This document shows, one piece after another, positions 34,692 to 48,144 of a DNA stretch of 64,000 bases. Numbering within the stretch: the stretch's first letter is position 1; the number at the start of each line of letters is the position of its first letter. The position numbers were made by a program, and so were the translations under genes. The notes beneath the pieces are model-generated. The model was not told where the DNA came from. It searched no databases and saw nothing but the letters and a program-made list of their open reading frames with translations. This stretch comes from Hofstenia miamia (lineage: Eukaryota; Xenacoelomorpha; Acoela): the NCBI GenBank assembly GCA_004352715.1, contig SCFE01000002.1:5398144-5462143 (forward strand). The letters are read 5' to 3'.

Positions 34692-37600
34692 CTCGTCCCA
34701 AAAAGCCGATATGCTGAAATACAAATAATTTTATGAATTAGACTGAATTCTTATATGATAAAGTGAATATTTTCGGTGCCCTTAACTCTCCAAAAATATA
34801 AAACCAAATTTTATTGTAAACACGCTTTGCATACATTGACATCCGACACTATAATTGGGCACAAAATATTTGAGTTTTGTTTTCGCAAAAAACAAACTTA
34901 ATTATTAAAGAATTCAGCATTTTCGATATGTTATGTATTCCTTAGGCTACAACACTTCATTAGTGCAGCATAAATCACAAAAAGATTGTTTATCAAAATT
35001 TTCCTTTTTTAATTTAACGATTTATTTTAAGGATATTATTGCTGCAAAAGTTTTATCTCATTGCAATATGTCTCTCTTAAAAAGTAATACAGTGTATGTG
35101 ACATTTTAAATTTCTGAGAAGTTATCATCTCATGTAAATTATTACAAACATAAAACTTCAATGCAAAACTAAATAGGTTTATAGCATTTTATTAAAATCA
35201 AAGCAATATCGATGATTCCTTTCTGCAACATCTTGCGTCCAGCCAGTACACTCTCAACTGATGCTTTTGAGTAATGGGCAGGGCAATGACTCACGAATAA
35301 TTTCAAAAAGGGGATTTTTACTAGACTCCAATTAATTCATTTCGGGTCGTGATCGCACATTACATGTAACTTCAGATTAATTTTCATTATTTGAACAAAA
35401 TCATTTGACCTTACCAAGAGGAAATCGGATCAAAACTATTTTATAGTCAACTGGAAAAAAAATTTGTACCTTCATATTTCTGAAAAAAACAGGTTCATTT
35501 AGAAAATCAATATTCCGTAAACCTATGCTTGTATTATTAAGACACCTGATGATTGTTTTTTATGCGCATGGGCACTAGAATAAAAATGAATTTCTCTTGT
35601 TTAGTATTTGTTTAAAAATTATACATTTTAGAGAAATATGGGGTAAGTGTGAAAAAAACATATGAGCATTCTTGTTAAGGCTATGTCACCACCACAATAT
35701 ACCCATCACTGTAATTAAAAGCTTTCTGCCTTTGTGCAATAGAACACATAAAAGTTCGTAATTAGGCATCAATTAGGATTGCTTACAAAATTTCAAAGAT
35801 TGATGCTGTTTTATCAATCATATTTTGCTTTTACCCTGTTAAGAATAACTTGGTTATTTTACATGTTACTTTCCATATTGCTGAGTTTTGAATTTTGTGA
35901 AATGTGACCTATAAATTTTAGATTTATAATGCTAAGTCAACGTTGGAAATGTTTTTGACCTTTATAACGCAAGACGAAATTTCTTATTAAATTGGATTGC
36001 GAGCTGCAATCAATGCTTTCAAAAAAAAAATAAATTATAGAAATATTTTGGGCCTGTTCTGGACAAAATCTGCATTCCTCAAAATATGATCAAATGTGGC
36101 TACAATTTAACCAAAGAAATAAACAGAGCATGTAACATAGTATAATATTTTAATTTTGTATACTTAGACCATAGGAAGTACTAAACATTGTTTTAGATAC
36201 GTGTATTTGAAGGATACCCTGGATTTGTTCATTCATAGATTTATAATAGACATTCTACCGAAACAATAGCAAAACTTGTATTTTCTTATACATGTATGAA
36301 ACGGGAAATAAATTTTAATAAGTTTATAATCATTCGATGTTTCTATTATGTGTATCTTCATCAAAAGCTTAGTACTGTTAAGTGATTTTGTCCAAGAGTA
36401 AAAAAAACCATTGTTTTCAAAACTTACGTTTTTTGCTGACCCAAAGCTATGGACAGGGACATCTTCCATAATTAAATATTCCTCGAATCTTAAAATATAT
36501 ATTAAATTTCCTGCACACTTCTTTGTAAGGAATATCTACGATTCAAGCGGGAACTAGCATATATTTAAACGTTTCGAAAATGCCAAAATAAAGGACGTGA
36601 TACCTTATCTGAAAAGTAAAGGAAGTATTAATATAATTTATCAAATGTATATTTGGTCAGATGTATTATTTGCAATGTAACACGGGTATAATATTGTTTG
36701 TTTTATACTAATCAATGGAATTGATCTTGGACTTTGAACTTAAATGTCAATGCAATTCTCGTATTGGCGAAGGAATATATTTTCAAAATTAGCAAAATGA
36801 AAATAGCAAACTTAATTTTAAAATATAATCTATTGCCTAAAAACAAAAAGAACCTATTTGAAAAACGGATTTCATCAAACATTCAAACTTAGATGCTAAA
36901 TTAGTCAAGAAACATGTATTTATACATGATTGTACATGTTTCTGAATTTTGCCGATTTTAATTCTTACGGATTAGATTGGATTTCAAAATTTTAAAATAG
37001 TGTATATAGCAAAATTTTGATTTGATTCCATGCAAATGATTAAATGATCAAAGTTGGATGCTGAGATTAGACTTAAAGCTTGTGAAATCGAGGAGGGTCG
37101 ATGCTGGTAGCTTCAAGTTTTTGTTTCACAGAACGCTGTTGTTCAAATTAAAGTTTCATATCACTGCTTACAGGCCATAAATTTTTGATTTTTTTATTAA
37201 AATTTGCTATACGGTTTTTTATAAACACTGTTTAAAATGATCCCTGATAATATGTAATTGGCAGTTCACTTTCTAAGATAGATGCTGTATTGACATATTT
37301 ATTTCGTAGAATTGCTTCATTAATAACTCACCGCAGTTTACTTCCCATAATAAAGTTATGTACAATGTAATGATGCGCAAGTGTAATAAATTGCTGTAAC
37401 CGCTGTAAAATTCTATCTATTTTTTATGATAGTGCATGGGATTCTATATTTAAACGAATGAATTATTTAATTTTTCATCCTCATAGAAAATTGAATATTA
37501 ATACGTGATTAATAAGTATACTATAAATTGAATAAACACATGCTTTACTGCATTATTTTTGTGAATCAATTTCTGTAAATGATAATTATTTTTTGAGCTT

Positions 37601-38178
37601 ATTTTGCAAAATCCATAATAAACTTTGGTGTAAAATTGATAGTTTGGTTTTTGAAAAAATTGCTAAACAGTATTCGATCTTCATTAAGTACAATTTATGG
37701 GAGTGTCTCCTTAGGTACAAAACTTGGATTTTGGCTATTTATCTTATATGTTAACTATCTGCAAACCAAATGGGAAGAAAGAGTTAAATATATGGATGAT
37801 ACCACTCCATGAAGAGTTTGTAATCAAAAACAACCATCAAACACAACGGCCTAATTAATAGTGTAAGGAATTGGACCTAAAATAACAAAATGGAAATGAA
37901 TTTGAATGAAACAACAGTTAGTTTTTTTAAATTCATTTGGCCTAACATCTCTGACTTCAATAGACAATGTCACTGTTGAACGGGTTATATTTTTCAAATT
38001 GCTCTAGCGTATTTCCAAAAAAGACTTGAATACCCATATAAACACATTTTTTTCTAACGTATCAATTAATGAAAACATTTGACAAGTTTAATAGTCGGAA
38101 TGCCTTCTGCGCCTGCATTCAAGGTAAATGACAAGAAATAGATTTCATGGCGACAATGTCAGTAAAAAAAACCTGCAT

Positions 38179-38497
38179 TGCTTAGAAAACCATTTGAACT
38201 TTAAATTGCCAAAAGGTTGTTCGTGTATATGCCTTATAAAGTGTTAAGTAGAAAACATTTTTGTTAGAAAAACATTTAATTTTAGGATCGCATAAAGTTG
38301 TTTCTTTATATATCTTAAGTTTTAAGTAGAAAAAATATAATTGCTTGAAAAAACATTTAAATTTAGGATCGCCAAAAAGTTATTTCTGTATATGCTAATA
38401 GTGTTAAGAAGTAGAATATATATATATATATATATATTTAAATTTAGGATCGCCAAAAAGTTATTTCTGTATATGTCTTATAAAGTGTTAAGTAGAA

Positions 38498-38532
<35 letters not shown>

Positions 38533-38628
38533 NGCTTAGAGAAACATTTAAATTTAGGATCGCCAAAAAGTTATTTCTGTATATGTCTTATAAAGTGTTA
38601 AGTAAAAAAGATGTATATATATATATTG
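38179..38628 (+). repeat. Minisatellite, five ~85-95 bp units with embedded (AT)n
   Basis: Units start near 38179, 38264, 38343, 38438 and 38534. The consensus contains TTTAAATTTAGGATCGCCAA, then AGTTATTTCTGTATATG, TCTTATAAAGTGTTAAGTAG and AAAACAT. The first two units are diverged and have no AT tract; in units 3, 4 and 5 the spot after AAAACAT/GTAGA is expanded to (AT)11, (AT)16 and a shorter (AT)n. A single N at 38533 lies in the largest tract. Confidence 0.85.
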
Positions 38629-38768
38629 GCATCATTCAATTACAAAGACTCAAGAACAGTCTCTTGAGAGTCTCAAAGGGAGCACGCAACATTATAATTT
38701 CTATTGTAAACACGAATACAATTTATAACATCACATTAAACCAGTTTAACAGTGTTTGGAAATAAATA

Positions 38769-38942
38769 GTGAACAATGATTATGACCCTCTTCATAATCT
38801 TGTTCCTAGTGAATATGAACCAAGCTATTCATTCAAAAACCCCCAAAAATTCCACCAACATCAATATACAAACCGTCGTATGAACAGCTTCGCCGCTAAC
38901 AAAATTAGAGCTCGAATGATAAATTATTCTGAAACAATGTAG
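38769..38942 (+). other. Short coding-like remnant
   Basis: An open segment without a start reads VNNDYDPLHNLVPSEYEPSY, continues through RRMNSFAANKIRARMINYSE and ends at TAG 38940. Its amino-acid usage is more protein-like than most frames here. It loosely recalls the C-terminal tail of a LINE reverse transcriptase (a PL..L.P....YS.(K/R)N pattern). It could equally be chance. Confidence 0.2.
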
Positions 38943-40229
38943 TTATTTATTTATTTATAGTGTGTTTTGAATTAATTTGTCCACATTTTCTACCATCTTT
39001 ATTTATTGTATATATATGTTATAGATATCTCTTAAAAAAGCGGTTCACTGAGATTTAGCCAGTTTAAAAAAATCATGTTTAGGTTTTGAAGTAGAAAGAT
39101 TACCAAAATTTAATCTTTATTCCAAATTTAAATTCGCAGTTTACAAAATTTGGCCAATTTGAGTAGGGAACATATTAAAGAAAATCTTTCTCCACTGCAT
39201 GCATTTTAATGAAATAACTTTATAGTTGTAAGGTCCCATTTAGTAGGGTTAGGATAGCTTTTAATTTTTTTTCGATGATCAGATGCCAAGTAGATTTGAA
39301 AGAAGGTTAGGTTGGGTTAGAATTTTCAAATTGACACTGACCTATTTGAGTATGTTTTTAAGTATTTATTGGCGATTTTGGGAATGTTTACATTTGTTGT
39401 TTACAAATGGGGAAATTTTCTAATTGGAATCATGCTTAATTCATTCAAATTTAAAATGCTATTAAGATAAATTGATTTTATATGACAACCAACAGTACAG
39501 TTGTAACAACAGCTTGAATAAGATCCACAAAAATTATTGCATTTTAGGTTGACTTAAAAAGCACTAGCTACTTCTAAGACTGGTACTTAGTATTCAATTG
39601 GAAAAATCATTTGATTTTAATAAGAAAATTTTTAGAAACCACTAGTGGTTATATTTTATTAGAAATGTTTCTGTGAGGCTGCAATTACTAAGTTTGTAAA
39701 TGTCAAAAAATATTAAATTCTATTTTAGTTCATCTCTGAAATTAAAGGAAGCCACAGTTGCAAATTTGACAAGAAAAGAAATATTTTGCACGTCACTCAA
39801 ATCGTCAAAATATAATTTTGCATTTTCTTTGTTCATTTATTGTTTGTTTAATTTAGCCTTTTCGTCTTTTATGTATGATGGGGAAAAAATTGCATAGAGG
39901 GAGCATATATGTTAATATGCTGTGTGTAATGAATGAAAAAACCAAAAACATGACACACATCAATTAATTTTCATTCTAAAAAAGTCTAAAGCATTATCAC
40001 AAACAAGCATTGAAAAACCAATACTTCATTTTTGAATGCAAATATTACATTTGACATCAATGTTATATTCACATTTCTTTCCATTGTATCAATATAAATA
40101 GTTTTCTATAGTTTATAACAATTTAATCACTAAGTCAGTAACAATTTCGAGGCACTAAGCTGTAATATACGAAAAATCTAACTTAGGATATACTTAACGC
40201 AATATATACATACATATGTATACATATAC

Positions 40230-40231
<2 letters not shown>

Positions 40232-40261
<30 letters not shown>
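40232..40261. repeat. (TA)n microsatellite
   Basis: Fifteen units, preceded by ATACATACATATGTATACATA, an impure version of the same repeat. Confidence 0.95.
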
Positions 40262-40264
<3 letters not shown>

Positions 40265-41498
40265 TCAAATACATTTACTTACAATAATTGAGGAATCAAT
40301 ATCTAGTGATTATTTATGCTATTATGTTCACAAACCTTATAAATACGTAAAGTTGACATCTGCTTTTAAATGATTATGTCAATAATTATGTTAAAATCAT
40401 AACATATTTCGTCTATAACTTTATTTTCCTATCAATTAACGCATCATATATTTGGAGTTATTCTGAAATTACAACAGATAACTTTATAAAATAAATGATT
40501 TTAGCAAAATCAGTTCTAAGGTGAATATTGGTATATTTTCAGCAGCCTTAATTGCAGTATTACATGTATGCTTTAAATTCATTTCTAGAGCAGAAGAAAT
40601 CCATTATCCAATATACAATATACAGTGTAAATGAATTCATAGTTCCACAAGTTGAGTGATGTTAATTTCATAAAATCAGTTTCTTATATTCCAAAAATAG
40701 GCAACTAGAACAACTCTACGCTTCCAACAATTAATTACAGCAGCATTGAAATCATTAAGAGGAGAATTCCTAATTTTTTTTAGAAAAAATAGTTTTCTTA
40801 TAGGGCAAACGATGACTTGGAAATGTGTAAGAAAATATATTTTTAAGAACCTGTTCTTTAAAACATTACATTAGGCAAACTCATTGTTCATTATTGTGGG
40901 AAATATTAATAATTATAGATTTAGGCTATATTTTTAAACATCACTTCCAATTTTTTATGCTATTGGTACTTATATATGTGGGTATATGGTAATAAGAATT
41001 TCAACATATATATAATTTTGTTTCATGCTAATTGAAATAGAAAAAAAATCGCTTTTTCCTAATTACGTGCAAGACCATTGCGAAATCAAATAAATTACTG
41101 CTAGAAATAGTCGTTCTCAAAACCCATTTGAAGCACAAGCAGATTTGGAAATTGTCTCCTCATCTCTTGACCGCACCGTTTACAATTTGAACTGTAAAAA
41201 TCTGCACCATTTGGACCACTTGGTGAATAAGTTAAAAATGCAACCCTTAAATTATTTTTGCTGTCAAGGAAAGAGCTCCTCTAAAATTTGAAGTTAGTTG
41301 CATTTCCTGGCTACTAATCGTAATTCTTCTAAATCAATGGTAATGTATTTAATTAAATAATCTGCATTTAATCTCTTTTGAGTATGAATATTATTTAAGA
41401 TTTTCGAATCGAAGCGATATATATATATATACTAAAAACAGACTGGGTAGGACTCGCCTGAACCATTTCCAACTCTGGTTGGAATAATATAATATCAG

Positions 41499-41499
41499 A

Positions 41500-41522
<23 letters not shown>
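41499..41522. repeat. (AT)n microsatellite
   Basis: Twelve AT units. A shorter tract lies 70 bp upstream (41417-41431), and the unique sequence between them contains AACTCTGGTTGGAATAAT. Confidence 0.95.
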
Positions 41523-41530
<8 letters not shown>

Positions 41531-41609
41531 GCATATAATTTTTAACAGCTTCTTATCAGCACAGGCCTTATAAATTGGCAATACATATAATACGAGTTTC
41601 TAAGAAGTG

Positions 41610-41800
41610 TCAGTATTTGGTAAATATTTAGTATTTTTGAGGGGTACACATTCACAATATGCCCCTTTCCTGAACTTTTTAGACGGCGTGTACTCCTTAT
41701 CTCCTGCTTCCGAAGCCAATGCTCTAGTCCTTCCTTGGATATGTACTGGTTTAAATAGCTTGAGCGCACAGAAGGTATAAAATATAATCAGACAATTTTG
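41610..41800 (-). other. Possible exon, two frames open
   Basis: On the minus strand two overlapping frames stay open over about 190 bp of sequence richer in GC than its surroundings. One reads GRTRALASEAGDKEYTPSKK, then FRKGAYCECVPLKN; the other reads YISKEGLEHWLRKQEIRS. No family is recognised and no clear splice sites were found. Confidence 0.2.
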
Positions 41801-44486
41801 TTTTAATGCTGATAGAAATTGATGAATTTTGAAAAAGTCAAGTTCCATTAAAAAGAATTATCATCAAACACCATTATTGACGCATTTTCTCAATTACTGC
41901 TACTTGTTAACGCAAATTATTGTTTCAAGTATTGTTTCAAATTCTATTGGTAATGAGTAGATTAACAGAAAGCGAAGCGAAACATTTCTACATTTACAAA
42001 ACTTTTTAACAATAGAATGTGTACAAACATGGGATTAGGCGGTCCCCTAGAGTCTCCATGCTAACACATTTTGCAGCTGATAAGAATTAATTTCATATTG
42101 TTCAAATTTTTGATATTTGTAATAACTATTAATTTTTAGTAATGCAATTCTTTTTATTATAGTTATTTGGAACTTAACACTAGTTGAGGATTACCATAGA
42201 TGTTAACTTAATTCATAGTAAATGAGTTTCAGATCGCTTAGAATTACAAAATTGTTGCTAGTGATATGTGAACATTTTAGCACAGAACATCTAAATGTAT
42301 TGCTTGATTAACATCTTTAGATGAGTTTCTGAAATTCTATGACTAGGCTAACTGTGACTAACTTTCCCACAACCTTTCACAGAATAAGTCAGCCCAACTT
42401 ACATTTGATTTGTACATCATTTTGCAGCTTGTGAAGAGAACTCAGTTAAAATAAATTACTGCAATAGGAAACTAACATTTCTGTGTTCCCTCAGAGACTA
42501 ATCTGTTGGAACAAGCATTTGATAAAAAATGATAAGCCATGTTATGCCATGATATTGCAATGTGTGATCTGATCCTAAGAAACGACTATTTGAGCACATT
42601 TGTTGGTTCTCGGTCGTAACTCGGAAACAGAATCGAGAAAAACAAGAAAAGTGAGTTTTTGGATTTTTGGCAAACATTTTTGCTACATGATGACATTCTC
42701 TTGCTAAGCTTTAATCAGTGTCAGAGAACATGGGGACAGTCAGTTATAATTTTATATCAAAAAATGATGCAGTTTTGAGGTGCAATACAACGAAACTTAA
42801 CTCATTTTTTCTATCGAGCATTAGCACTTGCCAAATTCTTCCTGATTTTCCAAGAATGGTTTTAAAAATTGTGGTTTATTTACGAGATTTTTCAATTTTA
42901 TCAAAGCTCTTTGATTATAGTTGAACGAATGTCTTGTCCACATGGAAAGTTCATTTATGGGCAAAAGCAGTCACTCTATTTCGCTGGATTTCCTTATTTT
43001 CAAGGTAAGTAAGTTTTGATCAAACTATTATTTATGAAGACTTTCCGGTACACTATTCGCTTCCTGTTTCAGAAGCAGCAGTTACCATCAGTTTATTTGT
43101 TGCTTTTTTCTGTATTCTAGAAACTGGCAATGAGAGAAGATAGAAAATAACCTTTGTTCTAAGAAATATGCAAAATATAATATTTTTCTTCAAGATTTCT
43201 CCTTTCCTAAAAGTATATAAAATAGTGCTAATACCAATTAAAACCATTTTTACCAGGGAACTTATAAATATATTAAAAAAGCCCTGTTTTTACCAAAACT
43301 ACTAATCATACATGAAGTTCTGTAAAAATGAAACTCACCATTTTGAAGCACTTTGTATTTGCGAATGAAAAACAATATAGATGTCAACAAATAAAATGCC
43401 TGCAATATGCTACATCACAGCACTAAATTAATTTCTTGAAGTTATTTCTAAACAAAAAATTTTAATTGTTGTAAGCACAATCGTGTTATGTCAGAAATCG
43501 TTACACTTTCTAAGGAACATTTCATATTTTATTTTGTTTAAAGACCCACTTTGTGCGAAGATTGTATGGGCAGATGATAGTAAAAGAATAAGTTTTTTCT
43601 AAATAGGTTTCAATTTCAATATGCAGGAGAATAATTACATTATAAACTGAACCGATTCGTTCTACTAAAAACAACTTGCCTAGTCAGGTTAAAGAAACTG
43701 ACTGAAAAGACATTGAAATATGTGTATAAAAGCATGAAATGTTGCTTGGAAACTTTTTAGGAATTCCAAGTTTTTGAATTTCGGAGATAATCTGGACATT
43801 TTCTTGCTAGTGATCAGCATTCTAGTTAGACTCAAAGAGACATTAATCGCAGGTCCGAATCGAAGTTGAGGCAAGCCAATCCTTAGCGTATTCAGCCTAT
43901 TCATTTTCCAAAGTTCTTGTAAGCCTTTTTACAACAAAGTTTTACGATATTTAATATTGCAATATTCCACTTTGTAATAATCTTCTACAGAGAACTTTAA
44001 AGTCCTTAGACATTTAAAGAATGTCTCACTTTAAAGAACCGTCGCCCCATGACTTCATTAGCTTTTTCTTATGCTACCAACAGCATATTTTAAATTATTA
44101 TTCACTTTTATTTTACAACACACTTCTTGTTTATTACACATTTAATAAAATAATGTTAAAACTTCGAAGAACACATTTCCTATGATAATCAATCTGGATA
44201 TGGGCTTCGCTAGCCTGCCAGGGCCGAATACAATTTATCATGACAAGCAGAACTAATAGAGTTTCAATTTTGTTCTTTTGTTAATTTGACATTAGATTGC
44301 GTGCCGCTTGAAAATGCTTAAATCTAAAAGATAGCATTAAAATTTTTATGCTAAAAATAGATGATCAACATAATTCAAGGACCTAAAACTAGCCTGGAAT
44401 AATATTTAACGAGCCAAGCTTGGCCTGAAAAACTTGACCTGTTCATCTCTGTTATAGACTAGCATATTTGTTTTTGGACTTATTAA

Positions 44487-44488
<2 letters not shown>

Positions 44489-44516
<28 letters not shown>
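44489..44516. repeat. (AT)n microsatellite
   Basis: Fourteen AT units. Confidence 0.95.
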
Positions 44517-44519
<3 letters not shown>

Positions 44520-45333
44520 CTTGTTCAAAAGAGATTGTTCAAGTCCAAACATTTAATAGTCGTGAACTATAAGAAGTTTTGAGGACCTATTTCTCGATGG
44601 GTTCTTAAGTTCTCCATACAGTTCTATACCATTTGGTGGTAGCGGCAATTATGTACCGGTATTATTATTAAACAACCTTTAAATTTGTCTCTTATAAAAA
44701 CTATTGAATATGTACGCCTATACATACTTATATTAGTCGAGGTTTCTCTAATATTTTAAAAGTAAATAAATTTTTTGACAACCATTCAAGTTCACTTAGC
44801 TCTCTAAAATCATTTTATTTTCAAAGATATCATCATTGAAACTAGAAAAAGCTTTTGCCTTCAATAATTTGAAATTTGCTTGCTAGCTTACTTTTCTACA
44901 ACCGAAATTAATTCTTCGAAACTCTAAATGTGATAATGAATTGTTTATCGTTCGTAACAGAACAGAATGTTAATTCTTTGCTTGATAGACCATTCAGAAT
45001 CTACTGGAATTCCCTTAAATAAGAACAAATTAGTTTCTAGCAGCTCTATCAAGTTTTTCAAAAACTCTTGAATACTGCATTAGGACAATAAATTTCATTT
45101 GTTTCTAAAATAGAAATCGACAATATAGACACTATTTCAATTAAAACACATTGAAAAATAGAAATACAATAATTCAAACCAATTAAACAAACAGTCTTAG
45201 TAATAAACTAAGTTTTTTATTTGATCCAAATCTATGTTAAATGTCTGAAACCACATTTTAGTTAGGGGTTCGAAGATCACTTCTGTATTTCAATATTAGA
45301 ATTTTTTTACAGCTTAGCTAAAGGCACCAGGTG

Positions 45334-45600
45334 GGCATTCAATTCAAGTTTTTCATTTTTCATTTAATTGTTTTAAAAATATTTGAAAAACAAATTCTCA
45401 TTTTTGTACTTCTGCATTTCGAATTCCATTTTGAATTTTTAATTTTCACGTTTTTCTGCAAATTAAAAAATGAAAACGAACAATGAAAAAAAGAAAATCG
45501 AAAAATGAGAAATGAAAAACAAAAAATGAAGGATTTCAATTCCGTTTTTCATTTTTTGTTTTGGCAATTATTTTTAATTCATTTTATTTGGCATTCAATT
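45334..45600. repeat. Low-complexity TTTTTCATTTTTC block between 11-bp direct repeats
   Basis: GGCATTCAATT occurs at 45334-45344 and 45590-45600. Between them lies a block made of the word TTTTTCAT and its complement ATGAAAAA, with a strand switch near 45465 and a 13-bp inverted pair (AACAAAAAATGAA and TTCATTTTTTGTT) near 45518-45562. It may be a repeat-built insertion with its target duplication, or just a low-complexity tract. Confidence 0.5.
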
Positions 45601-45758
45601 TAGAGTTTAATAAATAAACAGTAACTATAATTACAAATAAAAGAAACATGGAGATATAATTCCCAGTTAGTGTCGCATTTAACATTAGTTCTAGTTATAT
45701 GCGGTCTGATAGCATATTTTTTAGTTGTCCAAAATTAGCAACTGTTCATGGAATTTTA

Positions 45759-45803
<45 letters not shown>

Positions 45804-46605
45804 CGCAGAAGTCCATTAACATTTCTTAAATACTCTGAAGTCCGCTGCCAATTTATCTTTCGAATATGATTCCAATTTTATCCGACTGAAAATTTATTTC
45901 CAAGTCGAAAATGTTTTGAGATAAAATTTCTGCTAAATTTTAGTTGGATTGAGTCAAATAATGAAAAAATATGAAGGCAAATATAAATGGGTTGGATCAA
46001 TGTTTCAAAGAATTTAGGCCATGATTGGATAATGCATACACGTTTGTACGATAGTTATATATTGTTTAGTCGAAAATTTTTAGATTTTAGCATAAAAACA
46101 TTACATTTTAAACGCAATTTATATGTATTTTCATTACATATTATATTTGCTTCCTTTTCAAAGTTGTTTATATATTTAATGCTAAAAGCTGTAGAATTAG
46201 TGAAATTGTAGTTATGTCAGAAGCAATGATGTACGTGAGTTGGATATATCCGCGCGAGTGGGGGTTCGGTAAGTAATTTCAAAAGTGAGAGTGAATTTGC
46301 GGGTATGATTTTACGTTTTATTCTTCATAGGTTGTCATCAATACATTGATATGAAGCAGTGCCAAGAGATGGAAATTAAAATCAATTTTGATATGCTAGA
46401 CCAAAGCTGCTTATGCTAAAAACATATAATCAAATCTACATATTGAAATTCAAAAAAATGGCAAATGTAGTTAACAACTATATTGCAGTAAACCATGATT
46501 GTATGTATAGTGCACGATGATCCATTTTGTAGTATAAAATACTTTGTTATGGGGAAACAAAGTAAAATTGCTGTTATTATTTTTTAAAAATCTATTGTTC
46601 CTGTG
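45601..46605. other. Gene-free stretch
   Basis: Contains an (AT)n tract at 45761-45797 and a GC patch (CCGCGCGAGTGGGGGTTCGG) near 46250-46269. The 74-residue frame at 45987-46211 has no domain. Confidence 0.5.
45761..45797. repeat. (AT)n microsatellite
   Basis: Eighteen AT units. Confidence 0.95.
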
Positions 46606-46897
46606 CAGGTATAATTTGCGTTCGCTGCGGGTGTGGGTATGGGTTGGGTACGGTTTTGTTTTAAATTTTGCGGTTGTGTGGTGGGTGTAGACGTTGAGGG
46701 TGCAGGTTCGGTTGTCTACGAAAATTTATGCACACGTCCATCATTGGTGAGAAATGGGCAACATTTTGACAACTTTGAGTTGGGTTAAGCACATTAAAAC
46801 CTCAATCAAACTTGGGTCGGTTTTGGTCAAAATTTATTAGTTGAATTTTGGACTGAGCGTGTGATGGGTTAACAGTCTGACTAATTTAGAGCCCTGG
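46606..46897 (+). repeat. G-rich degenerate repeat block, possible hAT-like element
   Basis: It starts CAGGTATAATTTGCG and ends AATTTAGAGCCCTG, so both edges resemble hAT-like CAGG...CCTG ends, with AATTT/AAATT words just inside. The interior repeats GGGT(A/T)GGGT, GGTTCGGTT and GGGTTAA on the plus strand at both ends. No 8-bp target duplication is visible. GC-rich relatives occur at 15.2, 16.4 and 34.6 kb. Confidence 0.35.
46629..46648 (+). other. Canonical G-quadruplex motif
   Basis: GGGTGTGGGTATGGGTTGGG has four G3 runs with loops of 3, 3 and 2 bases. This is a textbook G4 motif and very unusual in a window this AT-rich. Confidence 0.85.
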
Positions 46898-47251
46898 TAT
46901 GCTCACAAGAACGCTAATCAGATAACATCATGCGTTTTACAACTTGTTTCAAGATGTACAGGCAAAAAATATAATTCAAATTTTGATATAAAACGAACTA
47001 ATACAAAAATGCAACTTCATATATAATGTAAGAGATATTGTAAATCAGTGGGCTGAAAACCTACTTATCTCTTCTGAAAGTTTATCATTTAACTCTTTTT
47101 ACATACCTATGCAAAATTGTTACATATTACATATAACCAGACTTGTTAACGTTTAAATTTTGAGTAAGTTCGACTTTGGCTCGGCTCGCCACAGAAAATC
47201 TTTCAATGAGACTCGTTTCATTTCGATATTTTTTTTAAAAATATTGTGCTC

Positions 47252-48144
47252 NNNNNNNNNNNNNNNNNNNNNNNNNNNNNNNNNNNNNNNNNNNNNNNNN
47301 NNNNNNNNNNNNNNNNNNNNNNNNNNNNNNNNNNNNNNNNNNNNNNNNNNNNNNNNNNNNNNNNNNNNNNNNNNNNNNNNNNNNNNNNNNNNNNNNNNNN
47401 NNNNNNNNNNNNNNNNNNNNNNNNNNNNNNNNNNNNNNNNNNNNNNNNNNNNNNNNNNNNNNNNNNNNNNNNNNNNNNNNNNNNNNNNNNNNNNNNNNNN
47501 NNNNNNNNNNNNNNNNNNNNNNNNNNNNNNNNNNNNNNNNNNNNNNNNNNNNNNNNNNNNNNNNNNNNNNNNNNNNNNNNNNNNNNNNNNNNNNNNNNNN
47601 NNNNNNNNNNNNNNNNNNNNNNNNNNNNNNNNNNNNNNNNNNNNNNNNNNNNNNNNNNNNNNNNNNNNNNNNNNNNNNNNNNNNNNNNNNNNNNNNNNNN
47701 NNNNNNNNNNNNNNNNNNNNNNNNNNNNNNNNNNNNNNNNNNNNNNNNNNNNNNNNNNNNNNNNNNNNNNNNNNNNNNNNNNNNNNNNNNNNNNNNNNNN
47801 NNNNNNNNNNNNNNNNNNNNNNNNNNNNNNNNNNNNNNNNNNNNNNNNNNNNNNNNNNNNNNNNNNNNNNNNNNNNNNNNNNNNNNNNNNNNNNNNNNNN
47901 NNNNNNNNNNNNNNNNNNNNNNNNNNNNNNNNNNNNNNNNNNNNNNNNNNNNNNNNNNNNNNNNNNNNNNNNNNNNNNNNNNNNNNNNNNNNNNNNNNNN
48001 NNNNNNNNNNNNNNNNNNNNNNNNNNNNNNNNNNNNNNNNNNNNNNNNNNNNNNNNNNNNNNNNNNNNNNNNNNNNNNNNNNNNNNNNNNNNNNNNNNNN
48101 NNNNNNNNNNNNNNNNNNNNNNNNNNNNNNNNNNNNNNNNNNNN
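47252..48144. other. Assembly gap (893 N)
   Basis: The right edge is an AT microsatellite (48145-48157). Frames reading through the gap are artefacts. Confidence 0.98.

Larger units (their letters stand above)
31836..38178. other. Gene-free stretch with scattered hAT-like termini
   Basis: No supported gene. It holds hAT-like ends at 32741, 32895 and 33674, an (AT)n tract at 34230-34269 and a GC-rich hairpin at 34632-34691. Frames such as 32544-32852, 32906-33157 and 36233-36469 show no domain. Confidence 0.5.
38943..45333. other. Gene-free stretch with many AT microsatellites
   Basis: It holds (AT)n at 40232-40261, 41417-41431, 41499-41522 and 44489-44516, and a 14-bp palindrome AACCACTAGTGGTT at 39637-39650. 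A possible exon lies on the minus strand near 41.6-41.8 kb. No supported gene. Confidence 0.5.

Noticed and set aside
38179-38628. CRISPR-like array
   Set aside because: Units are contiguous ~90-bp minisatellite repeats with AT tracts rather than short repeats with unique spacers, in a eukaryotic genome.
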